Shown here piece by piece: positions 36,766 to 46,225 of a stretch of 48,061 bases of DNA. The notes beneath the pieces were generated by a model. The model did not search any database, was not told where the DNA came from, and worked only from the letters and a program-made list of their open reading frames with translations. Positions within the stretch are counted from its first letter, which is position 1, and every line of letters starts with the position of its first letter. Position numbers and translations under genes: made by a program. The DNA is from Stentor roeselii (Eukaryota > Ciliophora > Heterotrichea > Heterotrichida > Stentoridae): the NCBI GenBank assembly GCA_006503475.1, contig RSEH01000321.1, positions 1 to 48,061 of the forward strand, written 5' to 3'.

Positions 36766-38484
36766 ATGGAAAATCAAGTTATTTTAGAATTTGAAAATTT
36801 CCTCACAGACTTAAAACCTGATGATGTTTATGAAATTGGTGAGGTTTTCGATAATATAAAACAGATCATAAACTTTGAAGGTTCCGTTTCAATCGAAATA
36901 TGCCGAGAATTTATGAATAAAATTCACCTAAGCAATCATACATTCAATGATTTACTTCAAATTAGTCTAAGCTACTTGTGCCTTTTCAAGTGTTTTACTC
37001 ACAACCTAAGGATAGGCTTGGTTGAAATTATAAAAAATTTGTATGAAAAAGTATTCTTTGGTCTCTCAAAATCAAAAATGGGACAACTTTTAGAGGTTAC
37101 TGCTAAGATTGAACAATTTTTTAGATTTTATTCATTTGATGATTTAGCAAATAATTTTGATGAACTCTATAATCACTTGAAAATAAATTTAACCTTAATC
37201 ATATATTTTTTTGAGTACTATCATAATATAATGAGTCTAGATTCGTTAGTAAAAAAGTCACAGAAAATTATAATAAAAGCTCAACAGCAAATGCCTTCTC
37301 AAATTTCAAATATAATGGAAAAGATTATGGGAAATTTTCCCTCATATGTAATAAACAATTTCAAAATCAACGATGATGAAGTAAGTCAAATTCTTGATAA
37401 AATCATGTATGTTTATCGAAATGAAATCAGCATATTAACACCCGAAATTCAAAGAACAGAAAGAAAATTAAAAAGCATTTTCCCTATTTTGGAAGTTATC
37501 GATCAAGAAATAGTACAAACTTTTTGCTTAGAAACAATATTATCGAATGATAGCTATCTCAAAATGATGAAAAAAACTGAAGAAATTTTTCAAAAGTATG
37601 AAGAAATCCTAGAGGGAAATGTTGAAAGTTATAAAAACACCCGTTATGGAGAAATTCCCGAAATTGAGTATGTTTTGAGTAAATTTATTATACAGTTGCT
37701 CGATAAAGATATACAAAAGGAAATTTCTCAAACATTGCAAATACTCAAGAATTCAAATAAAAGTATTTCATTCAGAAGAACCTTCGAAAGACTCTTAATT
37801 CTTCCAATAGAAGTTCAATATATTATATCTGAGGTACTGTTGACACTTTCTGATAATCCTAGTAGCATTTTAAGGTATTTACTAAGATTAGAATTCGAAA
37901 ATCAACCTGCGAAAATAATACCTGATGATTGGGCTCAAACTTTTATTGAACGAGCTTGTTCATCACCATTCATAGAAGTACTTTCAAAATTTAATAAAAA
38001 TTGCTTGATATTACCTGAAGATATAAGCGAGGCAACTAAAAAAATAATAATTATTGGATTGCCTCAAAATCTATCAGGACTTAATTTACATAATGGTTCA
38101 ATTGTAATTAATTCCTATGATTCAAACTTTCCAAAGGAAATTACTTTTGCTGTATATCTCCGTGAGCTCTCTCATTATCTATTGAGAAAAGATTGTCTGA
38201 CCATCGCTGATCATATGCAAAATAAATGTTTTGAATCTGAGGAAATCAGTTCGAATGAAGCAGGGGAATTTTTTGAAAAAATCTTATTCGGGGAAATTTT
38301 AAAAGAAATAACTTATCATGCAGCTGATTATTTGTTGAATTTACCTATTCCTCAAGATGTTAAAAGCTTTAAAGATGAATTTTTAAGATTAAATCAAAAT
38401 AAAAGTTCTGGATATGCAAAGCTTAAAGGATTGAAAAAGTTTGTTATAGGGCATTGTGGATTCAAAAAAATTAGAAGGAAGTAG
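36766..38484 (+). CDS. 572-aa protein with degenerate zincin-like motif; function unknown
   Basis: Intact ORF with start context TATAAATG. The N-terminal 400 residues are helical and rich in Ile/Leu/Asn/Lys with no known motif. The C-terminal part has a compact domain. Within it, VYLRELSHYLLRKDC (466-470 RELSH) resembles a HExxH zinc-protease helix whose first His is Arg, and SSNEAGEFFEKILFGE follows about 35 residues later, where a third ligand (Glu) could lie. I do not know a named family; I infer a protease-like fold that has lost a metal ligand. It is the first intact gene in the otherwise decayed right arm and more AT-rich than genes to the left. Confidence 0.65.
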   Translation: MENQVILEFENFLTDLKPDDVYEIGEVFDNIKQIINFEGSVSIEICREFMNKIHLSNHTFNDLLQISLSYLCLFKCFTHNLRIGLVEIIKNLYEKVFFGLSKSKMGQLLEVTAKIEQFFRFYSFDDLANNFDELYNHLKINLTLIIYFFEYYHNIMSLDSLVKKSQKIIIKAQQQMPSQISNIMEKIMGNFPSYVINNFKINDDEVSQILDKIMYVYRNEISILTPEIQRTERKLKSIFPILEVIDQEIVQTFCLETILSNDSYLKMMKKTEEIFQKYEEILEGNVESYKNTRYGEIPEIEYVLSKFIIQLLDKDIQKEISQTLQILKNSNKSISFRRTFERLLILPIEVQYIISEVLLTLSDNPSSILRYLLRLEFENQPAKIIPDDWAQTFIERACSSPFIEVLSKFNKNCLILPEDISEATKKIIIIGLPQNLSGLNLHNGSIVINSYDSNFPKEITFAVYLRELSHYLLRKDCLTIADHMQNKCFESEEISSNEAGEFFEKILFGEILKEITYHAADYLLNLPIPQDVKSFKDEFLRLNQNKSSGYAKLKGLKKFVIGHCGFKKIRRK

Positions 38485-38659
38485 ATATTAATAGTTTAGT
38501 TTAAACTCATTAAAATTAATTGATTTATGGAATTTATTAATGTTCTTATAATAAAATCAAAAATTTCTTATCATCTAGTTAAAAGTATTTTGAATTATAA
38601 AATTTTACAGATCTTTTCAATTGAAATGAATTTTTTCATCGAATCAATATTCAAATTAA

Positions 38660-39108
38660 AAATTAGCATTCATAAAGATTGATTCTTTAATTGACTTCGC
38701 TCTGTGTTATAATGGAAATTTTCTTGCTACTACGTATCTAGCATCTTATCATTCTTGTAATAGGAAAAGTGGAATAATCGCAAGGCATTTGTTAAAGAGT
38801 TAAGCAGCTTTCTTGATTCAAGTCAAAGAAATTTAAGAAACTTTAAAATCATCTGAATTATTTTCACAACCTTATCTCAGCTTCCAAAATGTTCAAATTA
38901 ATGAAAAACTTTGAATTAGACAGTAAAACTGACAAATTATGTGAGTTTAAAACAATTAAATCTATTTATATATGATTATTGGTTGATTTTCCCAGCAATT
39001 GTATTGGGAAGGTTTGTATTACTAGATTATATTCCTTATAAAAATCCATTAAAGGGCACTTTTTTTGTCATTCTCGCTAGGAAAATCACGACTATTCATA
39101 AGCTTTGA
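38660..39108 (+). pseudogene. Pseudogene remnant, two frames with in-frame TAA stops
   Basis: First frame 38660-38914 (85 codons) reads SLIDFALCYNGNFLATTYLA, then SGIIARHLLKS-TAA-AAFLIQVKEI-TAA-ETLKSSELFSQPYLSFQN. A second frame 38941-39108 reads YDYWLIFPAIVLGRFVLLDY, then IPYKNPLKGTFFVILARK. Both are protein-like, unlike random AT-rich DNA. A frameshift plus two TAAs separate them from a functional gene. The family is not recognised. Confidence 0.4.
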
Positions 39109-39188
39109 ACTTAATTATATTCAAAATTTTCATTAAAGCTAAAGTTTATACATTCTTATTTATGAATAATATCCAAAAGTACATTATA

Positions 39189-40382
39189 ATGAATAATTGT
39201 AATAAATGCCAAACAGTAGTTGAGGAAAGCCTTCAAACAAAAAGCAAAAAGTGTAAAAAGCACGTCTATTGTATTAGGTGTAGAAGTATTCTCAAGATAA
39301 AACCCAGTATCATTGAAAACTGCATAAAATGTGGTAATCATTACAAGAAACCTCATATAATAGGTCAAAATTCCTTGAAAAAAAAATGCACCTATTGCAA
39401 TTACAGCAAGAGGAACTATTTTTCAGTTTGTCCATCACATAGAATCTGTGTATCATGCATTTACCTTTTATTTCCATCATATGAAGCAAATCCAGACATA
39501 AAATGCAGAATTTGTCTGGAAGTTTTAATTAGAAGTTGTAAAAGATGTTCAATAATCTTAAGTGATTCAGAAAAATATTACAAAACTTGTTGCAAGATTC
39601 ATTTTTACTGTGAAGAATGTGTGGAAAAGTCGCCTATTGAATCTATTTGCAGTGCTTGTGATAAGCCTAATATTAAAAGCCTTATACCAAATATTGACTG
39701 GCTTTCAAGTCAAAATAGTTATAATATAAGTAATTTTGAACAACCTGCACCTGTGGGTAATTACAGATCTCAATCCTTACAAGACTCAAGTTCCATTTCA
39801 AATCAAAACTCAAAAACTCTTCAAATCAGTCAGTCTGTGTATCCAGATGAAGATCGAATTTCAGACATCACATCTCTATCAAATTCTGTTGAACCTTATC
39901 GAATAGGTCAAGTCTTTCATAAAACTTCTAACAGTGAATATCAAATATCTCAGATACTTTCCTTTTTAATGAACAATTGTGAATCCTGCAGTAATCAAGT
40001 TGAGCGAAAACTTGAATGTGGTCATTCCTTTTGTATTAACTGTATCTACGCTTCTTTTGAGTCAGACCTTTACCAATTTTTAAGTTTGATTGAAAAAAAC
40101 ATGTTTAGTGAGATTAAAACTAAAGAGTTTTGCATCAAATGTCCTGAGATGAAATTTAATTGTTCCAATAAATTTGTTGTACCTTTTGATATTAGATATT
40201 ATGAAAACTTTTTCATTAGCAATAACCTGAGGTATGATTTAAGAGTGCTCGTTGGTAATTGCTCGTCGTTTTTTGATGGAGTCAAGTATGAATTTTATGA
40301 ATGCTCATCTTGCCGAATGCCTGTTGGATGTCCTGAAGGGAAACAATCATTTCATCAATGCAATTACTATTGGGGGAGATAG
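39189..40382 (+). CDS. Cysteine-rich RING/RBR-like zinc protein
   Basis: 397 aa from the ATG at 39189 (another in-frame ATG at 39162; the frame is open from 39105). Clusters of CxxC and CxHxxC pairs occur throughout: CNKC, KKHVYCIRCR, CIKCG, CTYCNYS, CPSHRICVSCI, CRICLE, CKRCS, CKIHFYCEECV, CSAC. After a Ser-rich linker come CESCSNQVERKLECGHSFCI, NCIY, CIKCPEM and a final CSSCRMPVGCP. The part from CESC through CIKC looks like a true RING followed by IBR-like pairs, suggesting an RBR-type ubiquitin ligase. The arrangement is irregular and I would not name an orthologue. It is intact among decayed neighbours. Confidence 0.6.
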   Translation: MNNCNKCQTVVEESLQTKSKKCKKHVYCIRCRSILKIKPSIIENCIKCGNHYKKPHIIGQNSLKKKCTYCNYSKRNYFSVCPSHRICVSCIYLLFPSYEANPDIKCRICLEVLIRSCKRCSIILSDSEKYYKTCCKIHFYCEECVEKSPIESICSACDKPNIKSLIPNIDWLSSQNSYNISNFEQPAPVGNYRSQSLQDSSSISNQNSKTLQISQSVYPDEDRISDITSLSNSVEPYRIGQVFHKTSNSEYQISQILSFLMNNCESCSNQVERKLECGHSFCINCIYASFESDLYQFLSLIEKNMFSEIKTKEFCIKCPEMKFNCSNKFVVPFDIRYYENFFISNNLRYDLRVLVGNCSSFFDGVKYEFYECSSCRMPVGCPEGKQSFHQCNYYWGR

Positions 40383-40633
40383 ATAGGTATTAGAATTTAT
40401 TTGATTTTAGTTTTAATGAGAGTAAATATATATTATGTGAAGAATGTTTAAAGTTTTAAGTTAATATATTTACACATTCATTCATCGATGAGCATTAATC
40501 GTGTACTGTGGTTGAATAAACCAGTTAAACTCTAAAATATTCAAATTCGAGTTTTCTAAAATCCAATAATAAACTTCTTTTGAAATTGAATCAAAGCCTT
40601 TGTAATCAACCTTCTATTTAAATATCACATTGA

Positions 40634-41328
40634 CTCAGAAATGCTTTCACTTCAGACTACAAACTTGCATATTCGTTGAAAGTTCAATCAACAGCCAACC
40701 TTTAAGCATTCAGCTTCATCAAGGCTCAAACTTTAGAACTTTACAAAAATAACCCTTACATGTACTGGATTATTGCCACAGTCTTGAGAAGTGTATTGTT
40801 CGATTCATCTTAGTATTTTTGGGAGGCATGGAAGATAAGTCCACAACACACTCTGAATCTTCTTGATTTTCAAAATCGAAGGAAAAGCTTGAAAATTTGG
40901 AAAGAGTTAAAAAAACTAAAGAAACTATTCAAAATTACTTGATGAGAATATCATATCTGGCTTAAATCTAAATTAATGATTTTTTTTATTCTGGAGATTT
41001 GACTTGACTCTGGACGTTGATTTTATAGTTTTTTATCGATTCTAAAGTTTTTTTGAAAAGATTTTAAAATATTTTTAAATGATGGCAGAAAAACTTTGGT
41101 CTTGATGATGGAGTCCCTATTATTATATTGAAGGGGATTGTATTGAGCATTGTTCTGATAATATTTCAGGGCTGGACTTACCCTAATGTGAAAGGAATTT
41201 GTAATAGATTTCTTATTTCATAGACTGCTCTTCAGCTCTTTAAATATTTCATAAGGAAGAAACCAAACAGGTTAAGATTTTCTATTATTTACCCTGACTC
41301 CAAGTTTTTCAATGACTTTGCAGCTTGA
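40634..41328 (+). pseudogene. Pseudogene of a probable membrane protein
   Basis: Protein-like segments in successive frames include TSDYKLAYSLKVQSTANL-TAA-AFSFIKAQTLELYK, NNPYMYWIIATVLRSVLFDS-TAG-YFWEAWKISPQHTLNLLDF, and QKNFGLDDGVPIIILKGIVL then SIVLIIFQGWTYPNVKGIC. There are at least six in-frame stops and one frameshift. Hydrophobic stretches suggest TM helices. Stops often fall where Gln or Trp would fit, as expected for point-mutation decay. No family recognised. The gaps 40383-40633 and 41329-41724 show no further coding signal. Confidence 0.45.
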
Positions 41329-41724
41329 CCATCGACTTAATATTGCTATTCAATATGCTTTATATTTTTTTTTAATATGAAAGCTAGATGTGTTAAGGTG
41401 CTTTGACAAGAAATATAGATTAGGTTGTGCAAATGAAATAAAGGATTTGATTATCTTTATCGTTAAAAATTGAAACTTTGTCAGTCAGGGATTATTTTAA
41501 ATTTATGAGGTTGTTTCAAAAGTATGCTCACTATATGATTGATAAATTAAAATCTATACTCTATTGGTAACTCTTGAAAGTTCTGATACTATATCTCTGT
41601 AAAATAAGAAATCCTATGCTTTTCAATAGTTATCAATATCTAAGATTTGTATGACTTAAAGTTGTATTTAAAGAATGCAATGAACTTTAGGAGAGAATCG
41701 AATTTAAATGTAATCTATTACTAC

Positions 41725-42752
41725 CTAATATCCCCACTTTTGATATATGCACTCAGGGTACCGTGATTTCCATCTTCTTGCATACTTGCCATCATTACTT
41801 TTGTCAGACTCACCATCTTGAAACTTCTCGAGCTCCTTCGTTTCTAGGTTCCAAACTTCCACTAAGGAGTTGATACAGACTTCTATATTTTTTACCTAAG
41901 TGTAGATTACGTTCTTCATATTGGTTACTTTCTTTATTGTTGATTACTTTCTTAATTGTAGGTTACTGCCTTCAATGTAGGTTACTCACTTAATGTAGGA
42001 TACTGCCTTTAGTTCAGGTTACTCACTTCAATGTAGATTACTGACTTCAATCAACGTTACAATCTTTTTCAAAAATTACCTTACTAGTGATTACAGAAAA
42101 AAGCATATTTTCCGTCGTTGGAAAATTGCAATTCTTGATAGGCTTCCTTAAGCCCCTTTTCTGTAATGCCTTTAGTAATAATATCTCCTAGAGTCTTCAA
42201 GAAGAATTTGAATTTTTCTTCTTTAGTTGACGATTGAAGTTCTAGATAAGAATAACCTATCGCCCTTGTTCTTGATTTTTCTTCTAGGAATGTTAAGCTT
42301 CGTCGAAGACTTTTTATACTTGTGAAAATCTCTTCCTTTTCATCTATTCTATTTATTTGACTTTTATCGCTGATCTTTCCTACTTCATTTTCCAGAAATT
42401 TTATTCTTTCCTTTGAAAAAAGAAATAACCTTAGCTGAGAGACATCCTTAAAGTTCTTTGCTGATGTTTTAAGGTTATTTATTGCACAAGTAGAGGCCTT
42501 TTTCAAGGTTTTGATTACTCTTTGAGTATCAGTTGCCATCTGGAAGATACACTTTTTGATATTTGAATTCAGAATTCTTAAAGATATCGTAATCAATTCC
42601 TTATTTTTTAGGTAATCAGGTTCGTGATCTGTTTCTTTTGTGTGAATTATTGAGTGATTAATGCAAAAATATGTAATTTCAGAGCAATCTGGACACAATA
42701 ATCTGATTTCTGCACGACAGCCATTGTAAGAGCAGGACATCTTTATAGACAT
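41725..42752 (-). CDS. B-box-like zinc finger / coiled-coil / WD40-fragment protein interrupted by a mini-intron array
   Basis: Exon 1 (42095-42752) encodes MSIKMSCSYNGCRAEIRLLC, then PDCSEITYFCINHS with Cys/His spacing of a B-box-like finger, a helical coiled-coil region (about 60-205), and the start of a WD40-type strand (LQFSNDGKYAFF). Exon 2 (41725-41879) continues with a WD40 end (LVEVWNLETKELEKF) and finishes ...CIYQKWGY before TAG. Between them lie 215 bp made of twelve intron-like elements. Removing the block gives 270 aa; removing only the elements gives 279 aa; both are in frame without stops. A full WD40 propeller is absent, so the gene may be a truncated relic. An in-frame ATG at 42740 is an alternative start. 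Confidence 0.55.
41880..42094 (-). repeat. Tandem array of twelve 15/16-nt intron-like elements
   Basis: On the minus strand the block resolves without remainder into twelve GT...AG elements. Positions are 42080-42094 (15 nt), 42064-42079 (16), 42045-42060 (16), 42026-42041 (16), 42007-42022 (16), 41989-42003 (15), 41970-41985 (16), 41951-41966 (16), 41932-41947 (16), 41914-41928 (15), 41896-41910 (15) and 41880-41895 (16). Eleven start GTAA and one GTAT. Elements 1-2 and 11-12 abut; all others are separated by exactly 3 nt (ATT, TCA, TGA, GCA, TGA, GCA, AAA, AAA, AAC). Typical units are GTAACCTACATTGAAG and GTAATCTACATTGAAG. Lengths and ends are those of this genome's introns. Confidence 0.85.
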
Positions 42753-42895
42753 GATAAAAAATGTTTAAATATAGACTTAAAAATAAGTTCTATGCAAAGA
42801 TAATAGTTTTCTATAAAGTTAGTTTGAATTAATCTCTATTAATTATGTATATTCAAGTATTTTTTTTAAACCTTAAATATCCTAATTCTTAAGTT

Positions 42896-42999
42896 TTTAG
42901 ATTTGAAAGTAGTTGAATTCTTAGACCATGTAGACTACTTAGGATGATTTAGATTTGAATTTAGTTGAATTATTAGACCATGTAAACTACTTAGGATGA
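42896..42999 (+). repeat. 52-bp direct tandem duplication
   Basis: Two adjacent 52-bp units (42896-42947 and 42948-42999) share TTAGATTTGAA, then GTTGAATT, TTAGACCATGTA and ACTACTTAGGATGA, with only a handful of differences. It lies about 145-250 bp upstream of the start of the mini-intron-array gene. Confidence 0.85.
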
Positions 43000-43243
43000 T
43001 AAGCATTCTTGAATTTTACTTAAACATTTTCCACTAGGTTACGGCTAATACCTTATTATTAATACTGTTATAGAGTATAATGAAATTTATTATAATTTAA
43101 TACTTTGAGATGAATTGATAATTTGAATCAAATGCCCGAGTATCTGAAAAAATATCTTTTAAGTACCAGAAATCGAAAATATTGTTTCTGTGACTAATAA
43201 AAAATTTCATTCAGATAATTATTCTTTACAATTAAACACACTT

Positions 43244-43351
43244 TCAAATTTCCAAATCTTCAGATCGAGGTTCAAGTATATAAACTCTTTCAAGATTTGC
43301 GCCTGTGCAGATTATTAAGTCTTCAGCAATTACTCATATAAGCGAATACCC
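43244..43351 (-). pseudogene. Kelch-like gene fragment
   Basis: A minus-strand frame of 36 codons reads GYSLI-TGA-VIAEDLIICTGANLERVYIL, then EPRSEDLEI before TGA. The ICTGA...RVYIL pattern resembles a kelch blade, and the final TGA falls where kelch repeats have Trp. The rest of 42753-44276 is AT-rich; a frame near 43750-43870 (SNSREIEYVYPN, then LVLIERSKQVSRFKFFN) may be another relic, but I am not certain. Confidence 0.3.
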
Positions 43352-44276
43352 CTAAGAATTAGTAAGAAACAACACTAAACTTTAACAAAACTTTAAAATC
43401 GAAAAGTAAAAAGCATTCAATAGCAGGAAATGTGAACTTTGAATAAAACAGAAACATAAAGAGAAACATTCGTGTTTAAGTAAATTTAAATGCGTGAACA
43501 AGAAAACAGATTATTTCAAGACTATTAAGAGCTTATAATACAAAGTCTGACACTAGATTTCAAATTACTTTTCAATATATTAGTTAATATAGTTGAATTG
43601 AATTTGAATTTTTATAACTCATCGAATAGAGAATGAAATAATATGCAATATTTTAATCACTTAGAATATTCTTTATGTATCGACTAAATCATATTTTATT
43701 TATAATTTACAATTTCTCATATACTTTGGTTACTTATTTTTAAATAGTTTCAAGAGAGCTCTAACTCAAGAGAAATCGAATATGTTTACCCCAATTGAGA
43801 TTGATTAGTCCTGATTGAAAGAAGTAAGCAAGTTAGTAGATTTAAATTCTTTAATTTATCATTTGAGTTATTATTATATTAGCATATAAATTTGGTAATT
43901 TTACATTAGTTAATACAAATGATCAATTTTAAATCCAGTTAATTTAATAGTGTTCAAAGATTAGTTATTTCCTCGGTATTATACTCTTTCTTTGAGTATT
44001 AGTCTTGTATTTATATACAAAAGGCTCCAAAATAATAAAATACTTAAAATGTGATAAACTTATATTGAAAAGTTTCTTGTATTTGTAAAGTAAGACTGCA
44101 TGAAAAAAGTATATACTACCGATAACTTGTTTAAATTATTAAAAAGATTAGCTTAGAAAACCAAAGAACACAAACATTGAATATTTACAATAATTTTGCT
44201 TTTAAGTAGAGAAAACAATCTTGAAAGTGCTTGATTTCCCTACTTTGTATAAAATTTTAAATATTCCATTATAAAT

Positions 44277-46225
44277 ATGTTCAGGGTGAAGTCGGAAAAA
44301 CAGGTCTTCAAATGTGTTTGTCAAGCAAAAACAATAAATGATTCAGAATTAAGAGAGCATTTACTCAAACCATCATATCATATAATAAAAATAATCAAAG
44401 CAAAGAAAATCGAAAATAAAATCGCAGTAAATCAAATTAAACAAAGAACAAACTTTATAAAGTCATCAATATCTAAACTAGACCAAAACACTCAAAACCT
44501 TACTGCAAATTTTGAAAACTATTCACTTATAGCATCCATAAAACTTTACAAAATTTACCGTTATTCGAATATAAATATTCAATTAGATATTACAAAATAC
44601 TCTAAACTTAGAAAAAATATAACAATCATATATAACCACCAAACTCAAAAAGAAATTACGAACTTCAAATATCTAGAAAATTATATTCATAACAATTTTG
44701 ATTACTTTTTGAAATTTCATATGTCTGCGGTCTATTCAATGTCAATAGAAGAAATCTGAAAATATTAGTTGCCGAAGGCGCATGCGGAAGTGTCCGAATT
44801 TTTAATCTTGAGAGTTTAATTCAATTGCATGTTTCACTTGTCATCAATCTATTGTTAAAGCGATTGATATCAAATCAACTCTATGCATTAGTGGTTCATT
44901 CGATTCAATAGTCTGTCTAATTAATTTGAAAACAAATCAACTCAAATAATCCTTCAAAACTTGTAAAGGGCCAATCTCCTCTGTGATGATTTCGGAAAAC
45001 TCTCAATACTTTTTGAGTGGATCAAAACAATGATATATTGAAATTTGGAGCATTTTCAAAAAAAGTTTGGCATTTCAAATTTATGCAAATTCTCCTGTAA
45101 TGTTTGCAAGTTTCACCCAAAATGATAATTTTTTAATCTGTTCAACCTCTGAAGGATATATTCAAAAGTTCAAACTTCCACACAAATCTCCTCTTTTGAT
45201 AAAACAATATAAAAAAAGAACTATTGTGTAGTAGTCTTATAGAAGAAACTGATATTTTATTGACAGGGCATCAAGATGGATTCATTCAAGTTATAAATCA
45301 TTTTCAACTCTTCAAAACTTTCAAAGCCCATACACAATCAGTAATCTCAATGGACTACTGCTTCAAAACTACAAAATTCGTTTCGGGATCTGATGATCAA
45401 ACTGTAACAGTCTAGAGTTTATCCTCGTTTTCACTTCAAACAGTGCTTCATCATTTCAAAAAAACTATTATCTGTGTAAAACTACTTAAAAAATAAGTAT
45501 ATTCAAGTCCAAGATTAAAAGAAATTGAATGTTTTGATCTTTCATCTCAAAAAGTAATAAAAACAACCAACCTGAGAATATTTAATTCATTGATTTTATC
45601 AGTTTCAATCAAACTAAAGTTGATTGTTTATGGATTTGAAAGAATTTACTTATACAGTCTTATTTCTAACTCTAATATTTGTTCCAGGTCATTTGAAAGT
45701 GAAGTTTGTTATTTAGTATTTGCAAGTTAATTTATTATGTGTGAAACATTAAAAGGGTTTATTTATTGTGTTGATACTGATTGTTTGAAAATAAGAAGAA
45801 GTATTTTTTTGGAGGGTTTGCAATTCATTTTGTGAGAACAAATTGAAAAGTAATGTGTTTTTCGAGTGAAAATAAATCAATTATACAAGATTTAAAAAAT
45901 ACAAAGATTTTATTGACTCACAATAGAGAAATAAGGGTTGGAAAGTTTAGAGAGAATAGTTTTGTTTTTGTGGATGATTTATTTGATGTTTTTGTTTTGA
46001 ATAACTTGAGAATTATGAGTAAAATAAGTAATTTGTTTTGTTTCAATTATTTTGGGTGAGATCTGTTGATTATATAGTTTTAAAAGATTGTTATTCAGGT
46101 TTTAGAATATTGAATACTCAAAGAGAAGAGCATGAGATAAAATTAGAAAGTTTAAAAGGATTAAAATACATGAATAAAAAGAGAGTTTAGATTGAGGGAA
46201 GAAGATTTGATTTTATCATCACTTA
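44277..46225 (+). pseudogene. WD40-repeat protein pseudogene
   Basis: An intact 160-codon opening (44277-44759, a Lys/Asn/Ile-rich helical N-terminus ending AVYSMSIEEI) runs into TGA. WD40-like blades follow across about 1.4 kb in three frames: ILVAEGACGSVRIFNLES, KAIDIKSTLCISGSFDSIVC, ISSVMISENSQYFLSGSKQ-TGA-YIEIW, DILLTGHQDGFIQVI, VISMDYCFKTTKFVSGSDDQ then TVTV-TAG-SLSS, CYLVFAS, TLKGFIYCVDTD, ILLTHNREIRVGKF, and GFRILNTQREEHEIK. I count roughly ten in-frame stops and three or four frameshifts. The TAG after TVTV replaces the blade's expected Trp. Blade order is preserved, so decay is fairly recent. It is the same broad type as the truncated gene at 41725-42752. Confidence 0.8.

Noticed and set aside
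45229-45243. GTAGTAGTCTTATAG as a real 15-nt intron in the WD40 pseudogene
   Set aside because: It has the right length and ends, but removing it does not restore the reading frame and leaves an in-frame TGA.
36300-46225. Stop-codon reassignment (TGA=Trp or TAA/TAG=Gln) as an explanation for the broken frames
   Set aside because: All three stops occur inside the remnants, frameshifts are also present, and the conserved genes in the window use TAA, TAG and TGA as terminators with none internal, so decay is simpler.
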